This document shows, piece by piece, positions 19,858-28,617 of a stretch of DNA of 64,000 bases. Position 1 is the stretch's first letter, and the number at the start of each line of letters is the position of its first letter. Position numbers and translations under genes: made by a program. This DNA comes from Bin5 sp963662575 (GTDB lineage Bacteria; Chloroflexota; Anaerolineae; Caldilineales; Caldilineaceae): contig OY759723.1 of NCBI GenBank assembly GCA_963662575.1, positions 248,001 through 312,000 on the forward strand, given 5' to 3'. The notes below the pieces were generated by a model. The model made no database searches, was not told the origin of the DNA, and saw nothing but the letters and a program-made list of their open reading frames with translations.

Positions 19858-20913
19858 ATGTTTCAGGATCTGCAACCAGCTGACTATCAACCGGTCCTGC
19901 CCTCCAAACTGCGTTATGGCATTGGCTTCGTCGGATGCGGCAATATCGTCCTCAGATCGCAGATGCCTGCTTACAAGAGAGCGGGCTACCGCGTCGTCGC
20001 GTGTTGCGACATGACGGTGGAGAAGGCTCGCGACATAGCAGCCAATTTCGACAACCCACTGGTTACAGCCAATGTGGAAGAGCTGCTTGCGCATCCTGAG
20101 GTGCAGATCGTTGACCTGGCAGTGCACGCTCACCAGCGTTTGCCTCTGGTCGAGCAGATTGCCGCGGCAGGGAAGCACATCTTCTCACAGAAGCCCCTGG
20201 CTCCGAGCTTGCGCGAGGCAGAGCGTATTGTCGAGATATGCCGCGACGCCGGGGTAACACTGATGGTCAATCAGCAGGCGCGTTGGGCGCCCCCTCATCG
20301 GGTTCTTAAGCTTCTGGTCGAACGAGGTGTGTTGGGACATGTCTATTCCGTTACCCACTGCTATCGGGCCTATCAGGACTATGGTTGGTACGCTGAGCAT
20401 GAGGATTTCAACATCGTCGATCATGGTGTCCACTATATTGATTTGAGCCGCTACTTTACGGGTTACACACCGCTGCGGGTGAAAGCGACAACTACGATGG
20501 CGCCCGGGCAGAACGCGGTCTCGCCGATGATCTATACAATCCTCTTTGAATACGAACCTTCGTGCCAGGTCATGACGACCCTTCACTTCAACAACATTGT
20601 TTCCGGCCCCGCTCTGTATGATCACTTGTGGATTCTAGATGGCACGCTCGGGAGCGCACTGCTTAGCGATCCGATGGGAACGGCCAAGTTGAGCCTGTCG
20701 TTCAAGGATTCACCTGAACAGTTACAGACTTTTGAGATCGCAGGCACGTGGGGATATGAGGGCTTCGCCGGTTCGATGGGAGAGATGTTACTTGCCCTGG
20801 AAGAGGGGCGCGAGCCGGAGTGTTCAGGTCGCGACAACCTGGATAGCATACGAATGGCGGTCGCGGCCGTGGAAAGCTCCAACTCGGGTGAGAGTGTCGA
20901 ATTAGGCCTGTAG
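19858..20913 (+). CDS. Gfo/Idh/MocA family oxidoreductase (paralogue 1)
   Basis: NAD(P)-dependent sugar or inositol dehydrogenase-like enzyme of 351 residues. The Rossmann motif GFVGCGNI lies near residue 22 and the catalytic-Lys segment is SQKPLAPSL rather than the commoner EKP. A C-terminal alpha/beta domain contains NIVDHGVHYIDLSRYF, where the substrate-binding Asp and His are expected. AAGGAG lies 12 bp upstream of the ATG. It is very similar along its length to the protein at 30537-31589, and parts of the DNA are nearly identical. It precedes a TIM-barrel isomerase gene, consistent with oxidation and rearrangement of an imported sugar. Confidence 0.94.
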   Translation: MFQDLQPADYQPVLPSKLRYGIGFVGCGNIVLRSQMPAYKRAGYRVVACCDMTVEKARDIAANFDNPLVTANVEELLAHPEVQIVDLAVHAHQRLPLVEQIAAAGKHIFSQKPLAPSLREAERIVEICRDAGVTLMVNQQARWAPPHRVLKLLVERGVLGHVYSVTHCYRAYQDYGWYAEHEDFNIVDHGVHYIDLSRYFTGYTPLRVKATTTMAPGQNAVSPMIYTILFEYEPSCQVMTTLHFNNIVSGPALYDHLWILDGTLGSALLSDPMGTAKLSLSFKDSPEQLQTFEIAGTWGYEGFAGSMGEMLLALEEGREPECSGRDNLDSIRMAVAAVESSNSGESVELGL

Positions 20914-21227
20914 GGGGCCCGGTACTGCAGTCAGTATCAAGGCCAACAGGGGTGCATCCCAGATTTTTTGACAGCCGCTGTCTGAATTAAGAATGGTCAG
21001 TCATTCGTTTTTGTGACCTCACCCGTACAAGGAACTTAGGTTGGGGAAAGGACAGGACTGTTGTAGCACAGTTTTCATGCCATCAGCCCTCTTTTTTGGC
21101 GCCATGCTGAACTAGCCCTTCACAGCTGGCACCACTCAGGCTTTCTTCGAAACGTTGTTGGTTGGCGGCAGGCGCACTGCCGGACAGGCGCACCGCTGAG
21201 AAGAAGGCGCACCGGTCGGTGAGAGAT
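20914..21227. other. Intergenic stretch with an 18-bp motif shared with 53600-53617
   Basis: No gene is supported here. The 18-base string at 20949-20966 (GGGGTGCATCCCAGATTT) is repeated exactly at 53600-53617. Both lie 260-370 bp upstream of a copy of the structured dispersed repeat. Confidence 0.5.
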
Positions 21228-21400
21228 GTTTTTGGAGGGGGGCGTTGCGGGGGCGCAGCCCCTGCACAAGGGAGGGCCGAAGGCCCGACCGCCCATATAC
21301 CAGAATGAAGGAGCGGGAGATCCCTTCGCTGGCCTCAGGCAAGGTCGCGAACTGATTGTGAGTAAGACGTTGCGGATTTGTTGGGCCGGCGAAATAGGGC
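21228..21400 (+). repeat. Structured dispersed repeat, copy 2
   Basis: The core at 21228-21294 contains a G-run/C-run hairpin (GCGGGGGC, loop GCA, GCCCCTGC) and the hairpin GGGCC-GAA-GGCCC, bracketed by GGGCG and CGCCC. About 100 bp downstream remain similar to copies 3 and 4, for example GGTCGCGAACTGATTGTG. It ends some 55 bp before the start codon of the TIM-barrel gene. Confidence 0.85.
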
Positions 21401-21454
21401 GCTACGAATCGAGACAACAATATGGGATGCGCCCGCCAACAGGAGCATCAGGTC

Positions 21455-22279
21455 ATGCGGATATGCAGTGGCTTCTATCGTTGGTCTCAGCACTACGGTT
21501 GGGATTTCCTGACAGAGCGTATTGACGAGGTTGCAGCAGGCTTGGCCCAGGCGGGTTACGGCTACTTTGAGGGACTTCTCGATCCGCTAGAAGGCGAAGG
21601 GGACTGGGCAAGTCGCTGGCAGGCTGCTCTGGAAAGGCATGGGGTGCGGTTGGCGGGGGCATACGTGCATGCGCTGCTGCATGATAGGAGCGTGCAAGCG
21701 CAGTCAATTGAAACAATTGTCGCAAGAGCGCAGTTGTTACTACCAATGGGAGCTGAGTTTATCAATGCCAATCCTCAACCACTCGGCGCCCGCAAGACCG
21801 ACGAGATGCTGGAAACCCAGGCGCAGGGCTTCGCTTTGCTGGCCGCGGCGTTGAGGCGAGAGGGCTTGCGTCTCGTCGTGCATCATCACTTGCCCGAACT
21901 GGCCGAAAACAGTCGTGAACTACGCCACCTACTGGAGCATACCGACCCCGAAGAGGTGGGGTTGACGGTGGATGCCGATTGGATGTTCCGAGGCGGCCAG
22001 GATGCGAATGCGTGGATTAGAGAATACGCATCGAGGCTTGAAATTGTGGAACTGCGAAGTTCGCACGGGGGTATCTGGGACGAAACTTTGGGTGATGGTG
22101 AACCCGATTGCCAGTCGTTGGCGCAGACGCTCAACGAATTGAACTTTGACGGGTGGCTCATGGTCGAGCTGGCTCGCGAGGAAGGCACTCCCCACACGAT
22201 GAATCTGGTCGAGGCGCACGCACACAGCCTGGAATACGTGCGCAAAATCTTTGGCGAGCACGGCCAGGTTCTTGCCTGA
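21455..22279 (+). CDS. Sugar phosphate isomerase/epimerase-like TIM-barrel protein
   Basis: The protein starting at the ATG at 21455 has 274 residues; AGGAG lies 9 bp upstream, which decides against the ATG at 21422. It fits the xylose-isomerase-like TIM-barrel superfamily. Candidate metal or substrate residues lie in LVVHHHLPELAEN, GLTVDADWMFRGG and IVELRSSHGGIW. The N-terminus MRICSGFYRWSQHYGWDF is shared with the start of the pseudogene at 31640. It follows the Gfo/Idh gene and the dispersed repeat. The reaction is unknown; isomerisation of a keto-sugar produced by the oxidoreductase is plausible. Confidence 0.85.
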   Translation: MRICSGFYRWSQHYGWDFLTERIDEVAAGLAQAGYGYFEGLLDPLEGEGDWASRWQAALERHGVRLAGAYVHALLHDRSVQAQSIETIVARAQLLLPMGAEFINANPQPLGARKTDEMLETQAQGFALLAAALRREGLRLVVHHHLPELAENSRELRHLLEHTDPEEVGLTVDADWMFRGGQDANAWIREYASRLEIVELRSSHGGIWDETLGDGEPDCQSLAQTLNELNFDGWLMVELAREEGTPHTMNLVEAHAHSLEYVRKIFGEHGQVLA

Positions 22280-22886
22280 CCATATCAACCTCAACGGAGA
22301 CGCAGAACGTTCAATCTTCTGCGAACCCTGTAAATCCCCTCAGCTGTCCGGAAAAAATGAGGTTGCCAACCTCTTGAATCTCCATTATCATAATGACATA
22401 TTTATTTTTCCCAGTCGTTGACCAAAGTTGAGTCATAGCGAAACGGCGCAGTGCGTTTACAGGGGATTGCGCCCGTGCGTTGCGGCATACTATATGCGCA
22501 GCAAGTTTTGATTTCGCTACCCCCTCCAACGACTTCCAGGGTGTCCCGGCTGGGTATGTGCGCTTTCGAAAATAACCCGCCAAATTCGTGTTGCCGGAAA
22601 GAGTCAAGGCTCATATCAGATTTTGAATGGGCATGCGGGTGGTTCGGGTAGGGTCGTAGTTGCACCTGTATTCCCGACAAAGTCCAGCAGAGCCGGACAG
22701 GGCAGGTTTTCTCATTTCGACATGAGCAGATAAAGAAGCCAGTCTGGTATCTCTGTATCGTGCGAGTCTTTCAGGAGGTCGATTTACAAGAAGGAGGTGA
22801 TTAGAGGCCAAAACCAAGAAGTGCTCGGTGCCGAACGAGTGTCGTGCCTATCGCTCTTTATCTGTTCACAGAAAGGAGATCAGGAA
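22280..22886. other. Long leader/intergenic region before the Opp-type cluster
   Basis: No convincing gene was found in these 600 bases. A perfect anti-Shine-Dalgarno match (AAGGAGGTGA, 22791-22800) sits 90 bp upstream of the binding-protein start. It would allow an in-frame GTG start at 22797. The lipoprotein signal peptide only makes sense from 22887, so the upstream site may serve a short leader or be incidental. Confidence 0.4.
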
Positions 22887-24581
22887 ATGAACCCGTTTCG
22901 TGTACGAATTGGCTATCGTCGTTCTCTGATTGTTTTGGCTGCAATAAGCATCGCGGCCCTGATTGTCGCAGCTTGCGTACCAGTCGCTGCGCCAGCCGAC
23001 GACTCCATGGCGGCAGCAGCTGCCGAAACTGATGAGGGCGGCACCCTCACGATTGGCTCCGTACAGGGGAGCGCCGCCATCCCCACCTTCCTTCCCTGGA
23101 AAGCGCATAGCAGTGCTCAGTCATTCCACTGGAACCTCTTCATGAACTCACTGGTGATGCAGGAGCACAGTACGCTCAAGTGGGTTCCGGATCTGGCCGA
23201 GAGCTATGACATCAGCCCCGACGGCCTGACTTACACATTCAACTTACGCGAAGGTGTGACGTGGCATGACGGCATGCCGTTTACCGCCAACGACGTTTCT
23301 TTCTCCTTCCATGCGGCACTACTGCCGGAAGGGGGCTCGACAGCGTCGGGTGGGCTGATCGATGCAATCAAGGGCGCGTTGGACTACCAGGAGGGCAATA
23401 CGGAGACTGCTGAGGGGATTCAGGTCCTTGACGACTACACCATCCAATTTGAGTTGGTCAAACCGCAGGTGACGATCATCGAGCGGTTCGCTATGCGAAT
23501 TGCCCCGGCGCACGTGTTCGAAGGGCTTGAGCCGGCGGATTGGTTGCAGACGGAGTTTGCCACGGAACTGCCATTCGGCACCGGGCCCTTCGTGTTCAAG
23601 GAGTACATCCCGGATCAGCACACCATCTTCGAGCGTAACGACAATTACTTCAAGGGCGCACCTTTGCTCAAGAACGTCGTTATTCGATTCTACGGTGACA
23701 ATAGTGTGATGATAATCGCCCTGGAAAAGGGTGAGATAAACATGGTCGGTTTCCTGAATCCGAGCGCTGACGAGTTCGATAAAGTCACGAACCTTCCCGG
23801 CGTCGACTGGGAATATCAGGACAAGTTTCCGGCATACTTCTTCTCCATCACCTTCCAGGACGAGGCATTAGCGGACAAGCGGTTCCGCCAGGCGTTCCTG
23901 TACTCGATAGACCGCGCGGAAATTGCCGCCCAACTCTGGGGCAATGCGGACCTGACGAAAGTACAGCCGGCGGTACAGTGGGCACCTCCTCCAGGAGTTA
24001 CGCTGGATGTTGAGGAGTACGCCTACAACCCCGAAAAGTCGAGGGCCTTGCTGGAGGAGATGGGCTGGGACTTCGACCGCGTCGTTGAGGTTGTTTGGTT
24101 TGGCACGGATATGCCCGATCAACTGCCGATTCTCCAGCAGTTCATAGAAGCCGCGGGCATCAAAACCAAGCTGGTACAGACCGATGGGGCCAGAGGTTTG
24201 GAGGTCTTCTACGAAACCGGCGACTATGAGATTAGCTGGGTGGGAGGCTGGGGCCGGTCCTACTATCCTGATACGACCATTGTCGGGTGCGACCGCGTCT
24301 ACCCCGAAGGTTACAACTCAAGCCGCTACTGTAACGAGGAGCTGGATGCTCTGTACAATGAGGCCCTCGCAACGGTTGACGACGACGCACGCAATGAGCT
24401 GTACACGCGTGCCAGCGCAATCTGGAACGATGAACTTCCGTGGATACCCCTCTATGCACCGCAGTCTCTGCTGCTGATAGGCGAGAATGTCAAGGGATGG
24501 CGGGACAGCCTCATTGGGCCGGAAGGATCTGCCACGATTGGCGCTGTCACGGACCTCGAGAAGTGGTACATTGAGGAGTAG
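22887..24581 (+). CDS. ABC transporter substrate-binding lipoprotein, SBP_bac_5 family
   Basis: A 564-residue solute receptor from the ATG at 22887, preceded by AAAGGAGA. The signal peptide (SLIVLAAISIAALIVAAC) ends in a lipobox with Cys near residue 30, followed by a Pro/Ala-rich linker. Family features include the YTFNLREGVTWHDGMPFTAN segment and the RQAFLYSIDRAEIAAQLWG helix. The neighbours are sugar enzymes and hydrolase-like proteins, so this Opp-type receptor more likely binds oligosaccharides than peptides. Two permease genes follow but no ATPase. Confidence 0.94.
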   Translation: MNPFRVRIGYRRSLIVLAAISIAALIVAACVPVAAPADDSMAAAAAETDEGGTLTIGSVQGSAAIPTFLPWKAHSSAQSFHWNLFMNSLVMQEHSTLKWVPDLAESYDISPDGLTYTFNLREGVTWHDGMPFTANDVSFSFHAALLPEGGSTASGGLIDAIKGALDYQEGNTETAEGIQVLDDYTIQFELVKPQVTIIERFAMRIAPAHVFEGLEPADWLQTEFATELPFGTGPFVFKEYIPDQHTIFERNDNYFKGAPLLKNVVIRFYGDNSVMIIALEKGEINMVGFLNPSADEFDKVTNLPGVDWEYQDKFPAYFFSITFQDEALADKRFRQAFLYSIDRAEIAAQLWGNADLTKVQPAVQWAPPPGVTLDVEEYAYNPEKSRALLEEMGWDFDRVVEVVWFGTDMPDQLPILQQFIEAAGIKTKLVQTDGARGLEVFYETGDYEISWVGGWGRSYYPDTTIVGCDRVYPEGYNSSRYCNEELDALYNEALATVDDDARNELYTRASAIWNDELPWIPLYAPQSLLLIGENVKGWRDSLIGPEGSATIGAVTDLEKWYIEE

Positions 24582-24679
24582 CTAAATTGTAGGGCCCATC
24601 TGAAGCAGGTCGGTTCCGCCTTGCGTTGTGGGGGAAGGATGTCGATGTTGGGCAAACTCTCCTTTGGGGAGCATTGGTG

Positions 24680-24707
24680 GTGGGGTAGGCTCGCGCCGGC
24701 CCCACCG
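24680..24707. promoter_or_regulatory. Stem-loop between the binding-protein and OppB-type genes
   Basis: GGTGGGG at 24680-24686 pairs with CCCCACC at 24701-24707 around a 14-nt GC-rich loop. A smaller CTCC/GGAG hairpin precedes it. It occupies the same relative position as the stem-loops in the other SBP-led clusters, though it is weaker. Confidence 0.5.
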
Positions 24708-24754
24708 CCTCCTTTCCCTTCTCCGAGCCCTGGTTGAACCGAGGAGGTAACACC

Positions 24755-25714
24755 TTGGGACGCTATATCGTAAGGCGTATTCTGATCTCTTTCCCGGTAT
24801 TGTTGGGCATCACAGTCGTAACGTTCACTTTCGCCAACCTGGCCCCAGGCGACCCGGTTACGGCCATGATTGACCCCATGAGCGGGATAGAACCGGGTGA
24901 GGTTGAAAAACTCAAAGAGGCGCTAGGAATCAATGAGCCGATTCCGGTGCGCTATTTCCTGTGGCTGAAGGAGGTCTTGCGCGGCAACCTGGGATACTCC
25001 TACGTCACCCACAGGCCGGTGGCCACCATGATCGCTGAGCGGTTGCCGCAGACCCTGCAGCTGATGCTCACGGCGCTGAGTATCAGTGTCGTTCTGGGCG
25101 TTTCGCTGGGCATCTACGCTGCCTTCAACCAGTACTCAGTATTGGACAATGTGTTCACTTTGTTGGTGTTTGTCGGCATATCGGTACCGGCTTTCTTCTT
25201 CGCCTTGCTGGCCATTTACATGTTCTCATTCAGGATTCCTCTATTTCCCACCTCGGGCATGGAGGAACCACTGAGCACACTGCCACCCATCGTCGACCGT
25301 CTCCATCACCTGGTGCTTCCGGCCGCGGTTCTGGGCATTGAAGGGATCGCGGGGTACCTGCGTTACACACGCTCCAGCGTCCTGGAAGTGATGCGCCAGG
25401 ATTACGTAACAACTGCGCGGGCTAAAGGGCTGGCTGAACGCGCCGTCCGCATTGGCCACGTCCTGCGCAATGCGCTGCTGCCGTTGGTGACGATTGCCGG
25501 CTTGAGTCTGCCGGGCTTGATCGGAGGCGCGTTGTTCATCGAAGTCCTCTTTTCCTGGCCTGGGATGGCCCGCATGGCGATTGAGCACACGCTGGGCCGG
25601 GATTATCCCGTGATCATGGGAATCGGTCTCGTTTCTGCGACCATGGTGCTGTTCAGCAACCTGGTCGCCGACATACTTTATACTATCGTGGACCCCAGAA
25701 TCCGTTATGAGTAA
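24755..25714 (+). CDS. ABC transporter permease, OppB/DppB family
   Basis: The start is probably the TTG at 24755, six bases after GAGGAGGT. This gives LGRYIVRRILISFPVLLGIT, the standard OppB N-terminus, and 319 residues. The body has the periplasmic loop LGINEPIPVRYFLWL and the coupling loop TTARAKGLAERAVRIGHVLRNAL, followed by the final PGMARMAIEHTLGRDYPVI region. It forms the channel with the OppC-type protein 68 bp downstream. Confidence 0.94.
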   Translation: MGRYIVRRILISFPVLLGITVVTFTFANLAPGDPVTAMIDPMSGIEPGEVEKLKEALGINEPIPVRYFLWLKEVLRGNLGYSYVTHRPVATMIAERLPQTLQLMLTALSISVVLGVSLGIYAAFNQYSVLDNVFTLLVFVGISVPAFFFALLAIYMFSFRIPLFPTSGMEEPLSTLPPIVDRLHHLVLPAAVLGIEGIAGYLRYTRSSVLEVMRQDYVTTARAKGLAERAVRIGHVLRNALLPLVTIAGLSLPGLIGGALFIEVLFSWPGMARMAIEHTLGRDYPVIMGIGLVSATMVLFSNLVADILYTIVDPRIRYE

Positions 25715-25782
25715 CGCAGTTCGGGCTGTACCTGTAACGTAGGGATTCCAGCGGTAGTCCTCATTCTCGGACAGAGGAAGAA

Positions 25783-26718
25783 ATGGAAGGCGAAGCGAAA
25801 GAAACAGCGAGGCAGGAGGCACTTGTCAGCGAAGATTTGCAAAATATGGTGCGCGGGCGGGCAGTCTTCGGTCTGCGTGAGCTCTTTTGGCGGCGCTTTC
25901 GCCGGCATCGACTTGCGCTGGTATCTATTGCAATCATGTTTGTTTTGTCGCTTGCGGCGATCTTCGCCACCCAGCTTAGCAGCCCCAACGATCCCTACAC
26001 GGCCGACCTGCAGAACTTGCGGGCGGCGCCCAGTCGAGAGCATATCATGGGGACGGACCGCTCCGGTCGAGACATGCTTGCCCGTATTCTCCACGGCGGC
26101 CGCGTTTCGCTTTCGGTAGGTCTGATAGCCACCTCGATCTATATTTCTATCGGCACGATCCTGGGCGGAGTTAGTGGTTACCGAGGCGGGGTGACCGATT
26201 TTGTCATCATGCGTATCACCGACATCGTGATGTGCTTCCCCAGTTTACTCATCATCCTGACTCTGGTATCTGTCGTAGGCCCCAGCATCTTCAATATCAT
26301 GATTATTCTCGGCTTCCTGGGGTGGCCGAGCATTGCCCGCCTGGTCCGCGGAGAGTTTTTATCTCTCAGCGAACGGGATTTCGTGATGGCGGCGCGCTGT
26401 TTGGGGGCGACGGAGGGCAGTATCATCTTCCGCCACATTCTACCGAACGTGGTAGGCCCGCTGGTGGTGGCCGCCACTTTCGGCATCGCCGGCGCGATCA
26501 TGGCTGAGGCAGGGCTGAGCTTTCTGGGTCTCGGTGTGCAGGCGCCACGGCCCAGCTGGGGCCAGATGCTGAGCGCGGCGACGTCACTCACCACGCTTGA
26601 AAGAAGGCCGTGGATATGGATGCCGCCGGGCGCGATGATCGCAATCACTGTGCTGTCCATCAATTTCATCGGCGACGGCTTGCGCGACGCTCTCGACCCG
26701 CGCACGATGTTGGACTGA
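25783..26718 (+). CDS. ABC transporter permease, OppC/DppC family
   Basis: The 311-residue inner-membrane permease has an N-terminal cytosolic segment, a first helix (LALVSIAIMFVLSLAAIFA), the HIMGTDRSGRDMLARILHGG motif typical of DppC, and the coupling loop MAARCLGATEGSIIFRHILPN. It is the last transporter gene of this cluster. OppD- and OppF-type ATPase genes, which normally follow, are absent. Two hydrolase-like genes follow instead. The ATPases at 397 and 3347 or others elsewhere must energise it. Confidence 0.94.
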   Translation: MEGEAKETARQEALVSEDLQNMVRGRAVFGLRELFWRRFRRHRLALVSIAIMFVLSLAAIFATQLSSPNDPYTADLQNLRAAPSREHIMGTDRSGRDMLARILHGGRVSLSVGLIATSIYISIGTILGGVSGYRGGVTDFVIMRITDIVMCFPSLLIILTLVSVVGPSIFNIMIILGFLGWPSIARLVRGEFLSLSERDFVMAARCLGATEGSIIFRHILPNVVGPLVVAATFGIAGAIMAEAGLSFLGLGVQAPRPSWGQMLSAATSLTTLERRPWIWMPPGAMIAITVLSINFIGDGLRDALDPRTMLD

Positions 26719-26909
26719 GGAATTGTGAAGCGGTTGTTGCCACGCATAGAGGCCGATAGCTGAACAGCTTAGGGCTGATGTAGAGCAAGAGAGAAGAGCA
26801 AGCCAAATGAGGATGCTCTCACTTAGTGTAGAGCCGGATTTCTTTTGCCATTGCATCCTTGTTGCCATATAGAAGTTTTGAAAGATGCGCGTCCATTACG
26901 GAGTGGAAA

Positions 26910-28595
26910 ATGGTAGAGGCAGTTTACTTGACCGACATGTCCAGGTGTCTGCCTGAGGGCGCGCTGTCAACCACGCCGGAGAGGCACAAGTGGCAGGTGG
27001 TGGAATACACGGCCGAGGAGGGCTTGGCCGGCAACATGGCCTTCGCTCATGCGCTCTACGAGACACCGGCCATAACCTTACCCCTGAACGCAGCGGGTTG
27101 GCATTCGATCAGCATCGGCTTCTGGCCTGGGGTGGAGCAAGAACATACAAGCCTGGTCAAGTACAGGCTGTCGGGGGAGGACGTGTTCACCGTTGTTGAG
27201 CACTATGTACAGAGCCCATCGCTGCCAGGGTGTTTTTGGGACAAGACGGAACTCGTCGAGACGTTTCCCCGTTTTGCCGACCTGACAGGACAGGACATGA
27301 TTTTCAGCAAGCAGAATACGGCTCACCCTCCGACTTTGGCGTGTGTCGCCTACGTCAAGTTGGTGCCGCTGACGCAGGCGGAGGTGGCAGACATTCAGCG
27401 CGACAGGGAGCAGAGAGAGACGCGCAGGGTCATTGGCATGAATGATGGCGAAGGTCTGTTTCACCAAAAGTGTCCGACGACGAGAGAGGAGCTCCTGGAG
27501 CAGATAGAGCCATTTCGTTACTCGGATGTGGGGAAAGTACTGTGGGGCGTCAACCTTAGCGATTTGACTTACTATCACTCCAAGGTGGGACGCTTTTTTG
27601 GTACTGAGGATGGTGTGAGTCCTGTGTTGCGCCACGAACACGCGCTCCGGAGCCACAAGGCGCTGGCGGAGCAGGGCATCGTCCCCTTCGCGGCAGCGAT
27701 GGAATATGCCCATGCGCTGGGATTGGAGTTTCACCCGTACTACCGACTGAGTATCGTCGATAAGGCTCAACCCTATTTCTTCTTCTCGACAGAGACTACC
27801 TTTCTCCGGGACAATCCGGAATGCCGAATTGTAGCCAAGGATGGTTCGCCGCTGATGAAGGCCAGTTATGCTTTCCCCAAGGTGCGAGATTTCATGGTCT
27901 CTCTTATGGAGGAGGCGATGGAGTACGACATTGACGGGATACACCTTTGCTTCACGCGTGGGCCGGAGTATATTGGGTACGAGCAGCCGGTGCTGGACGA
28001 GTTCAAACGGCTATATGGGGAGGACGCGCGCGACGTTGCTGATGATGATGAGCGGCTGTATACCGTCAAAGCCAGCTATCTGACGGAATTACTGCGGACT
28101 GTTCGAAGTACTGCTGACCGGCACGGGGGAAAGAGAGGACGCAAGATGCAGGTGTCGGCGATTTTTGAAGGCGGCAGGCAGGACATGCGCTATTTCGCCT
28201 ACGATGCCTACACCTGGGTGAAGGAAAAACTGGTCGACTTCATCATTACGGATCCGCCCTCAGAGCTGGTCAGGCTGGCTAAAGAGAACGGATGCCAGGT
28301 ATACATGGCGTCTACAAAAGAAGACAACGTGCTGACAATGAAACATGCTTACGCCGGCGGGATGGACGGGATGGCCATTTGGGACATCAGCACTACGCGT
28401 CCCGAAACGTGGGCCATAGACAGCCGGTTGGGTCACCGCGACGAACTCATCGATCTGCCGAAACCGGATCAGTATCCAAAGATGAACCGGATCAAGTTGA
28501 TCACGATTCGAGGTCGAGACTTCTCGCAAACGGTAGATAAAAAAGTTCCCTCAGGATGGCCCCCAGAGCTGCTTGTCATCTACACCGGGGGATAG
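26910..28595 (+). CDS. Putative glycoside-hydrolase-like TIM-barrel protein with N-terminal beta domain (paralogue 1)
   Basis: The protein from the ATG at 26910 (GGAG just upstream) has 561 residues. No signal peptide is visible. Residues 1-165 look beta-rich; from about 170 the sequence resembles a TIM barrel of the family-10-like hydrolase group (GHL10/DUF4015-like). Examples are segments FHPYYRLSIVDK, DIDGIHLCFTRGPEYIGYE and EKLVDFIITDPP, with acidic residues at strand ends. It is a diverged paralogue of the next gene, 22 bp downstream, and both share the N-terminal YISDL/YLTDM-x-RC opening. The catalytic role is inferred only from fold resemblance and the sugar-cluster setting. Confidence 0.7.
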   Translation: MVEAVYLTDMSRCLPEGALSTTPERHKWQVVEYTAEEGLAGNMAFAHALYETPAITLPLNAAGWHSISIGFWPGVEQEHTSLVKYRLSGEDVFTVVEHYVQSPSLPGCFWDKTELVETFPRFADLTGQDMIFSKQNTAHPPTLACVAYVKLVPLTQAEVADIQRDREQRETRRVIGMNDGEGLFHQKCPTTREELLEQIEPFRYSDVGKVLWGVNLSDLTYYHSKVGRFFGTEDGVSPVLRHEHALRSHKALAEQGIVPFAAAMEYAHALGLEFHPYYRLSIVDKAQPYFFFSTETTFLRDNPECRIVAKDGSPLMKASYAFPKVRDFMVSLMEEAMEYDIDGIHLCFTRGPEYIGYEQPVLDEFKRLYGEDARDVADDDERLYTVKASYLTELLRTVRSTADRHGGKRGRKMQVSAIFEGGRQDMRYFAYDAYTWVKEKLVDFIITDPPSELVRLAKENGCQVYMASTKEDNVLTMKHAYAGGMDGMAIWDISTTRPETWAIDSRLGHRDELIDLPKPDQYPKMNRIKLITIRGRDFSQTVDKKVPSGWPPELLVIYTGG

Positions 28596-28617
28596 GAGAG
28601 TAAGGAGGAGGGTACGC

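Noticed and set aside
22797..22886. Upstream GTG start for the Opp-type binding protein, right at a perfect Shine-Dalgarno match
   Set aside because: It would add 30 residues before a normal lipoprotein signal peptide. The ATG at 22887 has its own AAAGGAGA and gives the expected N-terminus.
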